The position numbers and the translations under genes were made by a program. Shown piece by piece: positions 1-5,748 of a DNA stretch of 5,748 bases. The stretch is from Clostridia bacterium (lineage in GTDB: Bacteria > Bacillota > Clostridia > Oscillospirales > CAG-382), in assembly GCA_900754535.1 (NCBI GenBank), contig CAAEDF010000029.1, forward strand, positions 1 to 5,748, in the 5' to 3' direction. The notes beneath the pieces were generated by a model. That model did not search any database. It saw only the letters and a list, made by a program, of their open reading frames with translations, and was not told where the DNA came from. Within the stretch, counting starts at the first letter, position 1; each line of letters begins with the position of its first letter.

Positions 1-194
1 ACTCCGCATTTGCCGCACAGCTCAAGCGCCGTTTCGGTCAAAAACTCCGCGCTTTGGCTTTCTCCCAGATCGGTTGGGTTGGAGGGGCCCGCCGTGAGTC
101 TGCCTATTTCCCTGCCGTCGCGCCCGGCAAGCACCATTGCCGTTTTTGTGCCGCCGCCGTCTGCTCCGATTATGTATCCGGTATGTATGCTCAT
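1..194 (-). CDS. BadF/BadG/BcrA/BcrD-type ATPase, N-acetylglucosamine kinase-like; N-terminus only, cut by window edge
   Basis: The first 64 codons are visible; the rest lies beyond the left edge. The start is an ATG at 194-192 that overlaps the mscL stop codon as ATGA. A purine-rich stretch (AAGGGAG) lies about 11-12 bases upstream. The translation opens with a beta strand followed by the phosphate-1 loop of the ASKHA (actin/hexokinase/Hsp70) fold: G10-A-D12-G-G-G15-T16-K17-T. An A-G-P-S-N segment follows at residues 35-39. Both are characteristic of the BadF/BadG/NAGK family, whose members phosphorylate amino sugars or act as ATP-driven activators of 2-hydroxyacyl-CoA dehydratases. The GGGT form of the loop fits the sugar-kinase branch better than the iron-sulfur activator branch. 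Substrate cannot be assigned from this fragment. The protein should be cytoplasmic. Being coupled to mscL suggests shared expression, with no obvious shared pathway. Confidence 0.85.
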   Translation of the reverse strand, partial: MSIHTGYIIGADGGGTKTAMVLAGRDGREIGRLTAGPSNPTDLGESQSAEFLTETALELCGKCG

Positions 195-649
195 TGTTTT
201 CCCGCTCCCTTCATTTCGGCAAGGATATCCCGTATCTCCTTAAGTGCCGCGGCGCTTTCCTGCTCCGGAGTCGGAGGCGCGGGCTTTGAGGCGGTCTCTT
301 CTTTTTCCTTTTTAAGCATAGCCTCGGCCTTTTTTCTTATCCTTACGGCAATACGCAGTATTACGAACACACAAAGCGCGATGACCAGAAAATCGATCAC
401 CGACTGGATAAACGCGCCTCCGTTTACGGTAACGGCCTGCGAGGTCTCGGTTGCGGGGCGGAGCACCCACACCATATCGGAAAAGTCCGATCTGCCCGTA
501 AGCAAAGACACTATCGGCATAAGCACATCGGAAACAAGCGAGGAAACTATTTTGCCGAAAGCGCCGCCGATTATCACGCCGACTGCCATATCAAGAACGT
601 TGCCGCGCAGGATAAAGGTCTTGAACTCCTTGATAAACGAGCCTTTCAT
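191..649 (-). CDS. mscL: Large-conductance mechanosensitive channel MscL
   Basis: Encodes a 152-residue homopentameric inner-membrane channel that opens under membrane tension to release solutes during osmotic downshock. The N-terminal amphipathic helix (F-I-K-E-F-K at about 5-10) is followed by the family hallmark R-G-N-V-L-D-M-A-V-G-V-I-I-G at 15-28. The first membrane helix spans about 15-44. A periplasmic loop runs from about 50 to 77, and the second membrane helix from about 78 to 103 is followed by a basic R-I-R-K-K stretch. A proline-rich linker (about 122-128) leads to a C-terminal amphipathic helix (A-L-K-E-I-R-D-I-L at 135-143), as in other Bacillota MscL proteins. Upstream ATGs at 664 and 706 are in frame, but 649 is chosen because it matches the family N-terminus and has a good ribosome-binding site. 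The stop overlaps the next gene's start as ATGA. The gene looks intact and fully functional. Confidence 0.96.
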   Translation of the reverse strand: MKGSFIKEFKTFILRGNVLDMAVGVIIGGAFGKIVSSLVSDVLMPIVSLLTGRSDFSDMVWVLRPATETSQAVTVNGGAFIQSVIDFLVIALCVFVILRIAVRIRKKAEAMLKKEKEETASKPAPPTPEQESAAALKEIRDILAEMKGAGKQ

Positions 650-653
650 ATCT

Positions 654-661
654 CCATCCCC
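654..661 (-). promoter_or_regulatory. Ribosome-binding site of mscL
   Basis: The minus strand reads GGGGATGGAGAT directly before the ATG at 649. The GGGGATGG core, with GGAG just behind it, is a reasonable Shine-Dalgarno match. It supports a start at 649 over the in-frame ATG at 664, which sits immediately 5' of this purine block, and over the one at 706. Confidence 0.55.
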
Positions 662-677
662 CATAAAAAACAAACCG

Positions 678-723
678 AAAAACCGCCGTTGCCGCAGGAC
701 GCGCACTGCGCCCCGCGGCCGGC
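678..723 (-). terminator. Probable intrinsic terminator between the DUF1858 gene and mscL
   Basis: On the minus strand a GC-rich hairpin forms between 723 and 685. The outer stem GCCG (723-720) pairs with CGGC (688-685). The middle stem GCCGC (719-715) pairs with GCGGC (695-691) and is separated from the outer 3' arm by a two-base AA bulge. The stem continues through a G.U pair and two G-C pairs, then a 2-base bulge, to GCGC/GCGC (711-708 with 704-701) around a small loop. Two G residues and then five T residues (682-678) follow, and another T-rich run comes soon after. The bulges make it imperfect. No clear promoter is seen between it and mscL, so it may only attenuate transcription. It starts 22 bases after the stop of the DUF1858 gene. 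Confidence 0.5.
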
Positions 724-744
724 ATGAACGGCTTGCATACGTTT

Positions 745-951
745 TTATTTCTTTGCGGCAAGCGCGGCGTTGAGCTTTTTGACAAGCTCGTCCGCATCCA
801 CGTCATGCACGCGGCAGGCCTGCTCGACCGTCTCGCTGCGCGCGGAAGGGCAGCCGAGGCAGTGCATGCCTATTTCCAGAAAATAGGGTGCAAGCGAGGC
901 ATCGATATTCAGAATATCTCCTATTATCGTGTTTTTGGTGATCTCTTTCAT
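745..951 (-). CDS. DUF1858 / hybrid-cluster-protein-associated redox disulfide domain protein
   Basis: A complete 68-residue cytoplasmic protein consisting of a single DUF1858 domain, the type described as the redox disulfide domain associated with hybrid cluster (prismane) proteins. The N-terminal stretch I-T-K-N-T-I-I-G-D-I-L, then the P-Y-F-L-E-I-G-M-H-C-L-G-C segment (22-34), give the family signature. C31 and C34 form a CxxC pair and C46 is a third conserved-type cysteine in E-Q-A-C. The last third is a helix with the L-V-K-K-L-N pattern common at the end of these domains. The biochemical role of the family is not well established; a thiol/disulfide or iron-sulfur related function is usually assumed. 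The ATG overlaps the stop of the upstream P-type ATPase-like gene as ATGA. No hybrid cluster protein gene is present in the window, so the usual partner is not evident. Confidence 0.88.
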   Translation of the reverse strand: MKEITKNTIIGDILNIDASLAPYFLEIGMHCLGCPSARSETVEQACRVHDVDADELVKKLNAALAAKK

Positions 952-3731
952 TTTTCGTTTTCCTTTCCCTGACCGTCGCCGCTTCCGCCGGAGCGTAAAG
1001 GAGACGGCTTTTTGTTTTTTTTGACTTCTATTAAAAACAGCGTAAGCTGCATTAATATGAACACTATTGCGGCCATACCGACCGATATGAGTATATCGGT
1101 GACGCCGAGCGGCGAATAGCCGAACATTTCCGACACCGGCTTATAATAAAGCAGCAGCGCCGTAAACGCCGCGCACACGGCCAGCGCCGGAAGCAGCAGA
1201 TAATTGCGGTACGCCCTGCTTGTGATGATGCTCTGCTTTGACGAGCCCGAAAAAGCGAACGCAAAAAGCAGCAGCGTAAGCGTGACGAGCACCCGCGAAT
1301 AGCCCGCCGTACCGCCCGCGCCGTCGGCGAAATACGCAAAAAACAGCGACACGGCGGAAAACGCCGAGTAGACCGCCGGCACCAGAAAATCGCCGGGGCG
1401 GGGCTTTGCGGTATACCTCGGTATCCTGTCGGTAAGTATCTTTCTGTGTGTGGGCGCAAGCGAAAGAGAAACGGCAAAGAGCATATTGAAAGCAAGACCG
1501 CCCAGCAGTATCTCGTTTACCCTGAACGGAAACTCGAGCCCCGTTATGACCGCCGCCAGGCCGGCAAAAAGGAGCGTGGCGTACGCGACGGTAAGATACT
1601 GGACCACCGAGTAAACGCGCTTATATATGCTGCGTGCGCTCTCAAGCACATGGGTTATCACGTCGAACCCGCCGGAGCCGATAAGCACGTCCGCCGTCTG
1701 TATTATCGTTTCCGGCGCCTGGCTGTTTGACACGAACGACGCGTCCGCCTCGTTCATCAGGCCCAGGTCCTCCAGACGTTCCGCCGTCACCGCAACGGCC
1801 TTTCCGTCCTCTCTGCGCAGCCGCAGCACGTCGAGCCATTCGGCGTCGCTGACGTCCTTGAACACCTTATATTCCGGGCAATTTGCGATATAAAGCCCTC
1901 TGTCCATGCTTTTTATCTGCTCGGAGGTTATCACCTGGGACTCGTCCGTGATTATGCCGGAATTCTTTGCATTGTTGACTGCGGTGAAAAACGACTCGTC
2001 CGTCCGCACCACAGGCTCTATCCCCGCGCGCGTGCATTTGTATACCGCCGAAGCCGAATCGACGTACATGGAGCAGTAATAACCGATAAAGCCCCTGAAA
2101 ACAAGCTTTTTCTCGGCGTCCATACGCTTGAGGCTGTCACACTCCGTAACGCCGGCCGCCACGGCATAGACCGTCATGGATTCCTTTGACATCTGCTCGG
2201 CAACGTCCATGAGCCGCCCGGCAACGGCGGCGGTCATCCTGCGGACGGCGCCGTCGGCCTGGTACCCGGCGCAGCGGGTGACCACCATCTCCGGCGCTCC
2301 CTTGAGTATAACGATGTTCCTGCCCTCGTGGAGCACAAGCGTCCGCAGCGCCTCTCCGCCGGAGGAATATTCGGTTTCTATCTTGAAATAATCGCTGCCC
2401 AGCCTGCTTATATCTATTCCCAGCTCGCCGCAGGCTCTTATAAGCGCAAGATCGCTGAGCGAGCCCTCGTAAAACATGTCAAGATTCTTTTTCCGTCTCA
2501 TCGCAGACTGCTTGTCGAACTTTTCCCTGAAGGACGAGCACACGAGCGAATATTTTATTACCTCTTCGATGTCCCCGAGATGCTGACGGTCCATCGGCAG
2601 GCGCTTCCCGTCCGCATATACGGTCTGAGCGGTGAGCTGGCGCGGCGGGAACGCGCTGTTTTTTTCGCACATCACCGTGTCGATAAAGCAAAGCTTTGTG
2701 ATGCTGTTGAGGTTTTTAAGCGAAGCTCCGTATTCGCCGGCCATGCGCATACCCTTCCCCACCGCGGCGGAGGCAAGCGAGAACGCGCTGTCCGTAAGCG
2801 AGACATAGCCGACGGCAAGCGAGATCATGAATACGTTCACGATATCCCTGCCGGCAATCAGTCCGATAAGCATCAGCACAAAGCTTGCCGCCACTGCAAA
2901 CAGCGACAGGAACCGGCCGGCGGAGCGTATATATCTCAGCAGCGCGGGCATCGGGTCGCGGGTGCGGTCGCCCGCCAGCAGTCTTACCGCGGTATCCTTT
3001 CCGGTTGCGGTGACTATCGCCTTTGCACGCCCTCCGGTCACAACCGAAAGCGCATAGACCATGTTCGGGCTTATTGCGTCGGTCTGTCCGTCCGAAAGGA
3101 ACGAGGCGTCCTTCGGCACGGATTCACGGCTTTTTGTAATAACGGTTTCAAGGACAAAAAGTCCGTTGGATTCTATCAGTCTCGCATCCGCGGGTACGAT
3201 GGCGCCGCTTTCGAGCAATATCACGTCGCCCGGCACCAGCGCACGGCTGTCCACCGAAAATTCACGCCCGCCGCGGACAACGGCCGCCTTGGGAGACGCG
3301 CGCTTGAGCGTGCTTTTTATGGAGCGGTAGGAGACGTGCTCCATATACGCGTTGACAAGCGTGACCGCCGCGGTGCCCGCGGAAAGCAGAATATATATCT
3401 CCTCGGTTGTAAAAACATACATTATCACGGCGCACAGGAACAGCAGCAGCCCGTAGATGCCCAGCAGCTGACGCCTGAGACTGCTTCCGAACGACAGCGT
3501 AAGCTCCTCGCGTATGATGTTGCCGCCGTGTTTCCGGCGCGCCGCGGAGACGGCCTGAGGAGACAGCCCGGCATCTATATCGCTGCCAAGTATCTCTGCC
3601 ACCTCATACGGCTGAAGCTCGGCCGGCGAGAGGAATTCACGGGTATATTCGCGCGCCGTTGCGGAGGTTATCGTCCGTATCCGCGGCGGCTCTTTCCGCG
3701 AGCCGGACGGTCCGGGCCTGACGGCTCTCAT
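948..3731 (-). CDS. Degenerate P-type ATPase (P2-like architecture), predicted catalytically inactive pseudo-pump
   Basis: An uninterrupted 927-residue membrane protein with complete P2-type ATPase layout. It has a cation-ATPase N-terminal segment (about 40-85), membrane helices near 89-107, 110-128, 274-294 and 297-323, and an actuator domain (about 140-250, with L-V-P-G-D-V at 165-170). The N and P domains fill about 345-700. Six more helices lie near 706-731, 740-760, 783-802, 814-828, 844-863 and 877-902. Despite this, the signatures are lost. DKTGT is D351-T-V-M-C355; TGES is T199-K-S-R-E-S204; the M4 PEGL is S311-L-T-D314. DPPR is C553-S-M-Y556, TGD is T577-D-E579, and GDGVND is A650-E-R-L-E-D655. 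The conserved P-domain lysine appears to be W632. Only the nucleotide-domain K477-G-A-P-E481 is kept. The TGA/ATG overlap with the Clp gene sets the start; no strong ribosome-binding site is visible. ATP-driven transport is therefore unlikely, and a regulatory or scaffold role is inferred. Fold assignment is secure; function is unknown. Confidence 0.93.
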   Translation of the reverse strand: MRAVRPGPSGSRKEPPRIRTITSATAREYTREFLSPAELQPYEVAEILGSDIDAGLSPQAVSAARRKHGGNIIREELTLSFGSSLRRQLLGIYGLLLFLCAVIMYVFTTEEIYILLSAGTAAVTLVNAYMEHVSYRSIKSTLKRASPKAAVVRGGREFSVDSRALVPGDVILLESGAIVPADARLIESNGLFVLETVITKSRESVPKDASFLSDGQTDAISPNMVYALSVVTGGRAKAIVTATGKDTAVRLLAGDRTRDPMPALLRYIRSAGRFLSLFAVAASFVLMLIGLIAGRDIVNVFMISLAVGYVSLTDSAFSLASAAVGKGMRMAGEYGASLKNLNSITKLCFIDTVMCEKNSAFPPRQLTAQTVYADGKRLPMDRQHLGDIEEVIKYSLVCSSFREKFDKQSAMRRKKNLDMFYEGSLSDLALIRACGELGIDISRLGSDYFKIETEYSSGGEALRTLVLHEGRNIVILKGAPEMVVTRCAGYQADGAVRRMTAAVAGRLMDVAEQMSKESMTVYAVAAGVTECDSLKRMDAEKKLVFRGFIGYYCSMYVDSASAVYKCTRAGIEPVVRTDESFFTAVNNAKNSGIITDESQVITSEQIKSMDRGLYIANCPEYKVFKDVSDAEWLDVLRLRREDGKAVAVTAERLEDLGLMNEADASFVSNSQAPETIIQTADVLIGSGGFDVITHVLESARSIYKRVYSVVQYLTVAYATLLFAGLAAVITGLEFPFRVNEILLGGLAFNMLFAVSLSLAPTHRKILTDRIPRYTAKPRPGDFLVPAVYSAFSAVSLFFAYFADGAGGTAGYSRVLVTLTLLLFAFAFSGSSKQSIITSRAYRNYLLLPALAVCAAFTALLLYYKPVSEMFGYSPLGVTDILISVGMAAIVFILMQLTLFLIEVKKNKKPSPLRSGGSGDGQGKENEK
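961..966 (-). promoter_or_regulatory. Ribosome-binding site of the DUF1858 gene
   Basis: AAAGGA on the minus strand, nine bases before the ATG at 951, inside the last codons of the P-type ATPase-like gene. With the ATGA overlap it supports the start and suggests that translation combines re-initiation with independent entry. Confidence 0.45.
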
Positions 3732-5728
3732 CTGCTTGTTACCGTAAGCTTTCCGTCTTTTGCCGAGACAGAGACCTGCGTGACCGCGCTGTTGTAGCTT
3801 TCTATTATGTCTGTCGCCACCGCGTCCTCCACGTCGGTCTGTATCAGACGGCGCAGATTGCGCGCGCCGTATTTCTCGGAATAGCCCTTGGCCACAAGAT
3901 ACTCCACCGCGGCGTCATCATAGACAAAATTGATGTCCTTTTCCGCAAGCACGCCCTTGAGATCGTCAAGCATCAGCCTGCATATGTCGCCGAAATTCTC
4001 ACGGGTGAGGCGGTTGAACACAATGATGTCGTCTACCCTGTTGATGAATTCGGGGCGCAGGAACGCCTCAAGCGCCGACTTCACCTTTACTTCGTCCGCC
4101 GACGAGGCGGTCATCGTAAACCCGGCCGGCGTGCCGTCAAGCGAGCTGCCGGCGTTTGTAGTCATTATGATGACCGTGTTTTCAAAGTTCACGGTCTTCC
4201 CGTGGGCGTCGGTTATGCGGCCGTCGTCCAGAATCTGAAGCAGGATGTTGAGCACATCCGGATGCGCCTTTTCTATCTCGTCGAACAGCACCACGGAATA
4301 GGGCTTGCGGCGGATCTTCTCGGTAAGCTGACCCGCGTCGTCATAGCCGACATAGCCGGGAGGAGAGCCGATTATGCGCGACACCGAGTGCTTTTCCATG
4401 AATTCCGACATATCCAGACGTATAAGCGATTCGGGCGAATCGAACAGATAGGAGGCAAGCACCTTGACCAGCTCGGTCTTGCCGACGCCGGTGCTGCCGG
4501 CAAAGATGAACGAAACCGGCTTTTTCTTGTAGGATATCCCCGCACGGCTGCGGCGTATGGCGCGCGCCGTTTTTTCTATCGCGGCGTCCTGACCGATGAT
4601 ACGGCTCTTCAGCGCGGCGGTCAGCTCGCTTATCTTGCGGTATTCGTTTTCGTTTATGCTGGAAGCGGGGATACCGGTCCAGTTTTCTATAACCTTTGCG
4701 ACCGACGCTTCGTCAAGATACAGCTTGTCGCGCTCGGCGGAGAGCGCGTCGAACCGGCCGCTCTTCTGTGCTATGGATGTCGTAAGCTCGGCAAGGCGGC
4801 GGTAGTCGTCCTCGTTTTTGTCCTCCTTGGCTTCAAGGGAGGCCTTGTCGGCGTTGAGCGAGGAAAGATCGGCGGTAAGCGTGTCTATCTCGTTTATCAG
4901 CGGCGAATTCATAGCCATCCACGACGACGCCTCGTCCATTATATCTATCGCCTTGTCGGGCAGATACCTGTCGGTTATATACCGCTCGGACAGCAGGACC
5001 ATTTTCCGCACAAGCTCGTCTGATATCTTTATGCCGTGGAACTTTTCGTAATATTTTTTGATGCCGCGCAGTATCTCAACGGTGTCTTCCACGGACGGCT
5101 CGTTTATGATGACGGGCTGGAACCGGCGTTCCAGAGCCGAATCGTTTTCTATATGCTTGCGGTATTCGGTCAGAGTGGTAGCGCCGATAAGCTGTATCTC
5201 GCCCCGCGAGAGCGCGGGCTTGAGAATATTGGCTGCGTTCATGCCGCCCTCCGCGTCACCGGCGCCCACTATGGAATGGATCTCGTCTATAACCAGAATG
5301 ATGTTGCCGAGCTTTTTTACCTCGTCGATAAGGCCCTTCATTCTGTTTTCAAACTGACCTCTGAACTGAGTGCCCGCGACGATGGCCGTCATATCCACGA
5401 GATAGACCTCGCGGTCGGCAAGTTTCTTGGGCACGTTTCCCGCGGCGATACGCTGCGCAAGCGCCTCGGCGACCGCGGTCTTGCCGACGCCCGGTTCGCC
5501 TATCAGACAGGGGTTGTTTTTCTGGCGGCGGCAGAGTATCTGCATAACGCGTTCGAGTTCCTTTTCCCTGCCGACCACCGAATCCAGCTTGCCCTCGCGC
5601 GCCTTGCCCGTAAGGTCAAGGCAGAACTGGGACAGGAATTTTTTATCTTTGTTTGCTTTTTCGCGCCCCTGGTTCTGAGCGCGTCCGGTGCCGGGCTTGC
5701 CCTGCGATCGTTTTTCCCTGGGCCGCAA
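3728..5728 (-). CDS. ClpC/ClpA-type AAA+ unfoldase (Clp protease ATP-binding subunit), no Clp-N domain in this frame; start uncertain
   Basis: A two-module Hsp100 unfoldase, 666 residues from the TTG at 5728. After a charged linker (1-35), D1 carries Walker A G77-E-P-G-V-G-K-T84, pore loop A-G-T-Q-F-R-G (118-124, F122 where Tyr is common), Walker B V-I-D-E (146-149) and R201/R202 fingers. A short coiled-coil middle domain (about 278-335) follows. D2 carries Walker A G411-S-T-G-V-G-K-T418, pore loop G-Y-V-G (458-461), Walker B L-F-D-E (481-484), sensor-1 N525, Arg finger R564 and sensor-2 G-A-R (621-623). Both ATPases look active. The short middle domain and the A-G-F at 535-537, where ClpC has its V-G-F ClpP-docking loop, favour a ClpP partner over a ClpB disaggregase. 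ClpC proteins normally carry about 140 N-terminal residues for adaptor and substrate binding, absent here. An in-frame TGA lies at 5746-5744, and the TTG has no Shine-Dalgarno sequence. The stop overlaps the next start as ATGA. Confidence 0.93.
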   Translation of the reverse strand: MRPREKRSQGKPGTGRAQNQGREKANKDKKFLSQFCLDLTGKAREGKLDSVVGREKELERVMQILCRRQKNNPCLIGEPGVGKTAVAEALAQRIAAGNVPKKLADREVYLVDMTAIVAGTQFRGQFENRMKGLIDEVKKLGNIILVIDEIHSIVGAGDAEGGMNAANILKPALSRGEIQLIGATTLTEYRKHIENDSALERRFQPVIINEPSVEDTVEILRGIKKYYEKFHGIKISDELVRKMVLLSERYITDRYLPDKAIDIMDEASSWMAMNSPLINEIDTLTADLSSLNADKASLEAKEDKNEDDYRRLAELTTSIAQKSGRFDALSAERDKLYLDEASVAKVIENWTGIPASSINENEYRKISELTAALKSRIIGQDAAIEKTARAIRRSRAGISYKKKPVSFIFAGSTGVGKTELVKVLASYLFDSPESLIRLDMSEFMEKHSVSRIIGSPPGYVGYDDAGQLTEKIRRKPYSVVLFDEIEKAHPDVLNILLQILDDGRITDAHGKTVNFENTVIIMTTNAGSSLDGTPAGFTMTASSADEVKVKSALEAFLRPEFINRVDDIIVFNRLTRENFGDICRLMLDDLKGVLAEKDINFVYDDAAVEYLVAKGYSEKYGARNLRRLIQTDVEDAVATDIIESYNSAVTQVSVSAKDGKLTVTSR

Positions 5729-5748
5729 AATTTTTGATGACGCTCAAC

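Noticed and set aside
650..706. Longer MscL starting at 706 or 664
   Set aside because: The extra residues are basic and aromatic, do not resemble MscL N-termini, and come partly from the terminator hairpin region; the 649 start fits the family and the ribosome-binding site.
54..773. A 239-codon plus-strand open frame across the mscL region
   Set aside because: It lies antisense to mscL and across the terminator hairpin, with serine- and isoleucine-rich low-complexity content and no family resemblance.
1767..2690. Frameshifts hiding canonical P-type motifs in the pseudo-pump
   Set aside because: I read the other two frames around the DKTGT site (2690-2660) and one other around the GDGVND site (1790-1760). 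None encodes the canonical motif, and the main frame stays alignable on both sides, so substitution is the better explanation.
2328..3797. A 489-codon open frame on the plus strand opposite the P-type ATPase-like gene
   Set aside because: It is antisense to a clearly recognisable gene. Its translation is rich in R, G, H and A without domain signals, and it reflects codon bias of the opposite strand.
3728..5728. Calling the AAA+ gene clpB
   Set aside because: The middle domain is about 50-60 residues, too short for the ClpB propeller, and a ClpP-loop-like A-G-F is present after sensor-1.
4202..5737. Long plus-strand open frames (4202-5023 and 5036-5737) opposite the Clp gene
   Set aside because: They mirror the Clp coding sequence, show no recognisable motif, and overlap conserved AAA+ motifs on the other strand.
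1..5748. tRNA, rRNA, CRISPR arrays, insertion sequences or inverted-repeat elements
   Set aside because: The window is almost wholly coding; I saw no regularly spaced repeats, transposase motifs or tRNA-like cloverleaf in the single short intergenic gap.

Overview
All recognisable genes in this window lie on the minus strand, so in transcription order the window reads from its right end to its left end. The DNA looks moderately GC-rich, uses the isoleucine codon ATA freely, and encodes a ClpC-type unfoldase, a DUF1858 redox-disulfide protein, MscL and a BadF/NAGK-type kinase. Together these suggest an anaerobic Bacillota of the class Clostridia, possibly an uncultured gut lineage. This assignment is an inference; no marker gene is present to prove it.

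Layout in transcription order: (1) 5728-3728, a two-ring AAA+ unfoldase of the ClpC/ClpA type. It has both ATPase modules intact but no N-terminal Clp-N domain in this reading frame. (2) 3731-948, a 927-residue protein with the full P-type ATPase architecture (ten membrane segments, actuator, nucleotide-binding and phosphorylation domains). Nearly every catalytic and ion-binding signature has been replaced. (3) 951-745, a 68-residue DUF1858 protein with a CxxC pair. (4) A GC-rich hairpin with a T tract at 723-678, likely a full or partial terminator. (5) 649-191, the mechanosensitive channel MscL. (6) 194-1, the start of a BadF/BadG/N-acetylglucosamine-kinase-like ATPase that runs off the left edge. 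The only gap between genes is about 95 bases, and it holds the hairpin.

Three of the four gene junctions are 4-base ATGA overlaps: Clp/P-type, P-type/DUF1858 and MscL/kinase. The first three genes therefore look like one translationally coupled unit, and MscL plus the kinase form a second coupled pair behind the hairpin. The main point of interest is the first unit: a catalytically dead P-type ATPase scaffold coupled to a protein unfoldase and a small dithiol protein. The pseudo-pump may act as a membrane adaptor, sensor or substrate receptor for the unfoldase, but this is an inference from gene order and residue loss, not something the sequence proves.
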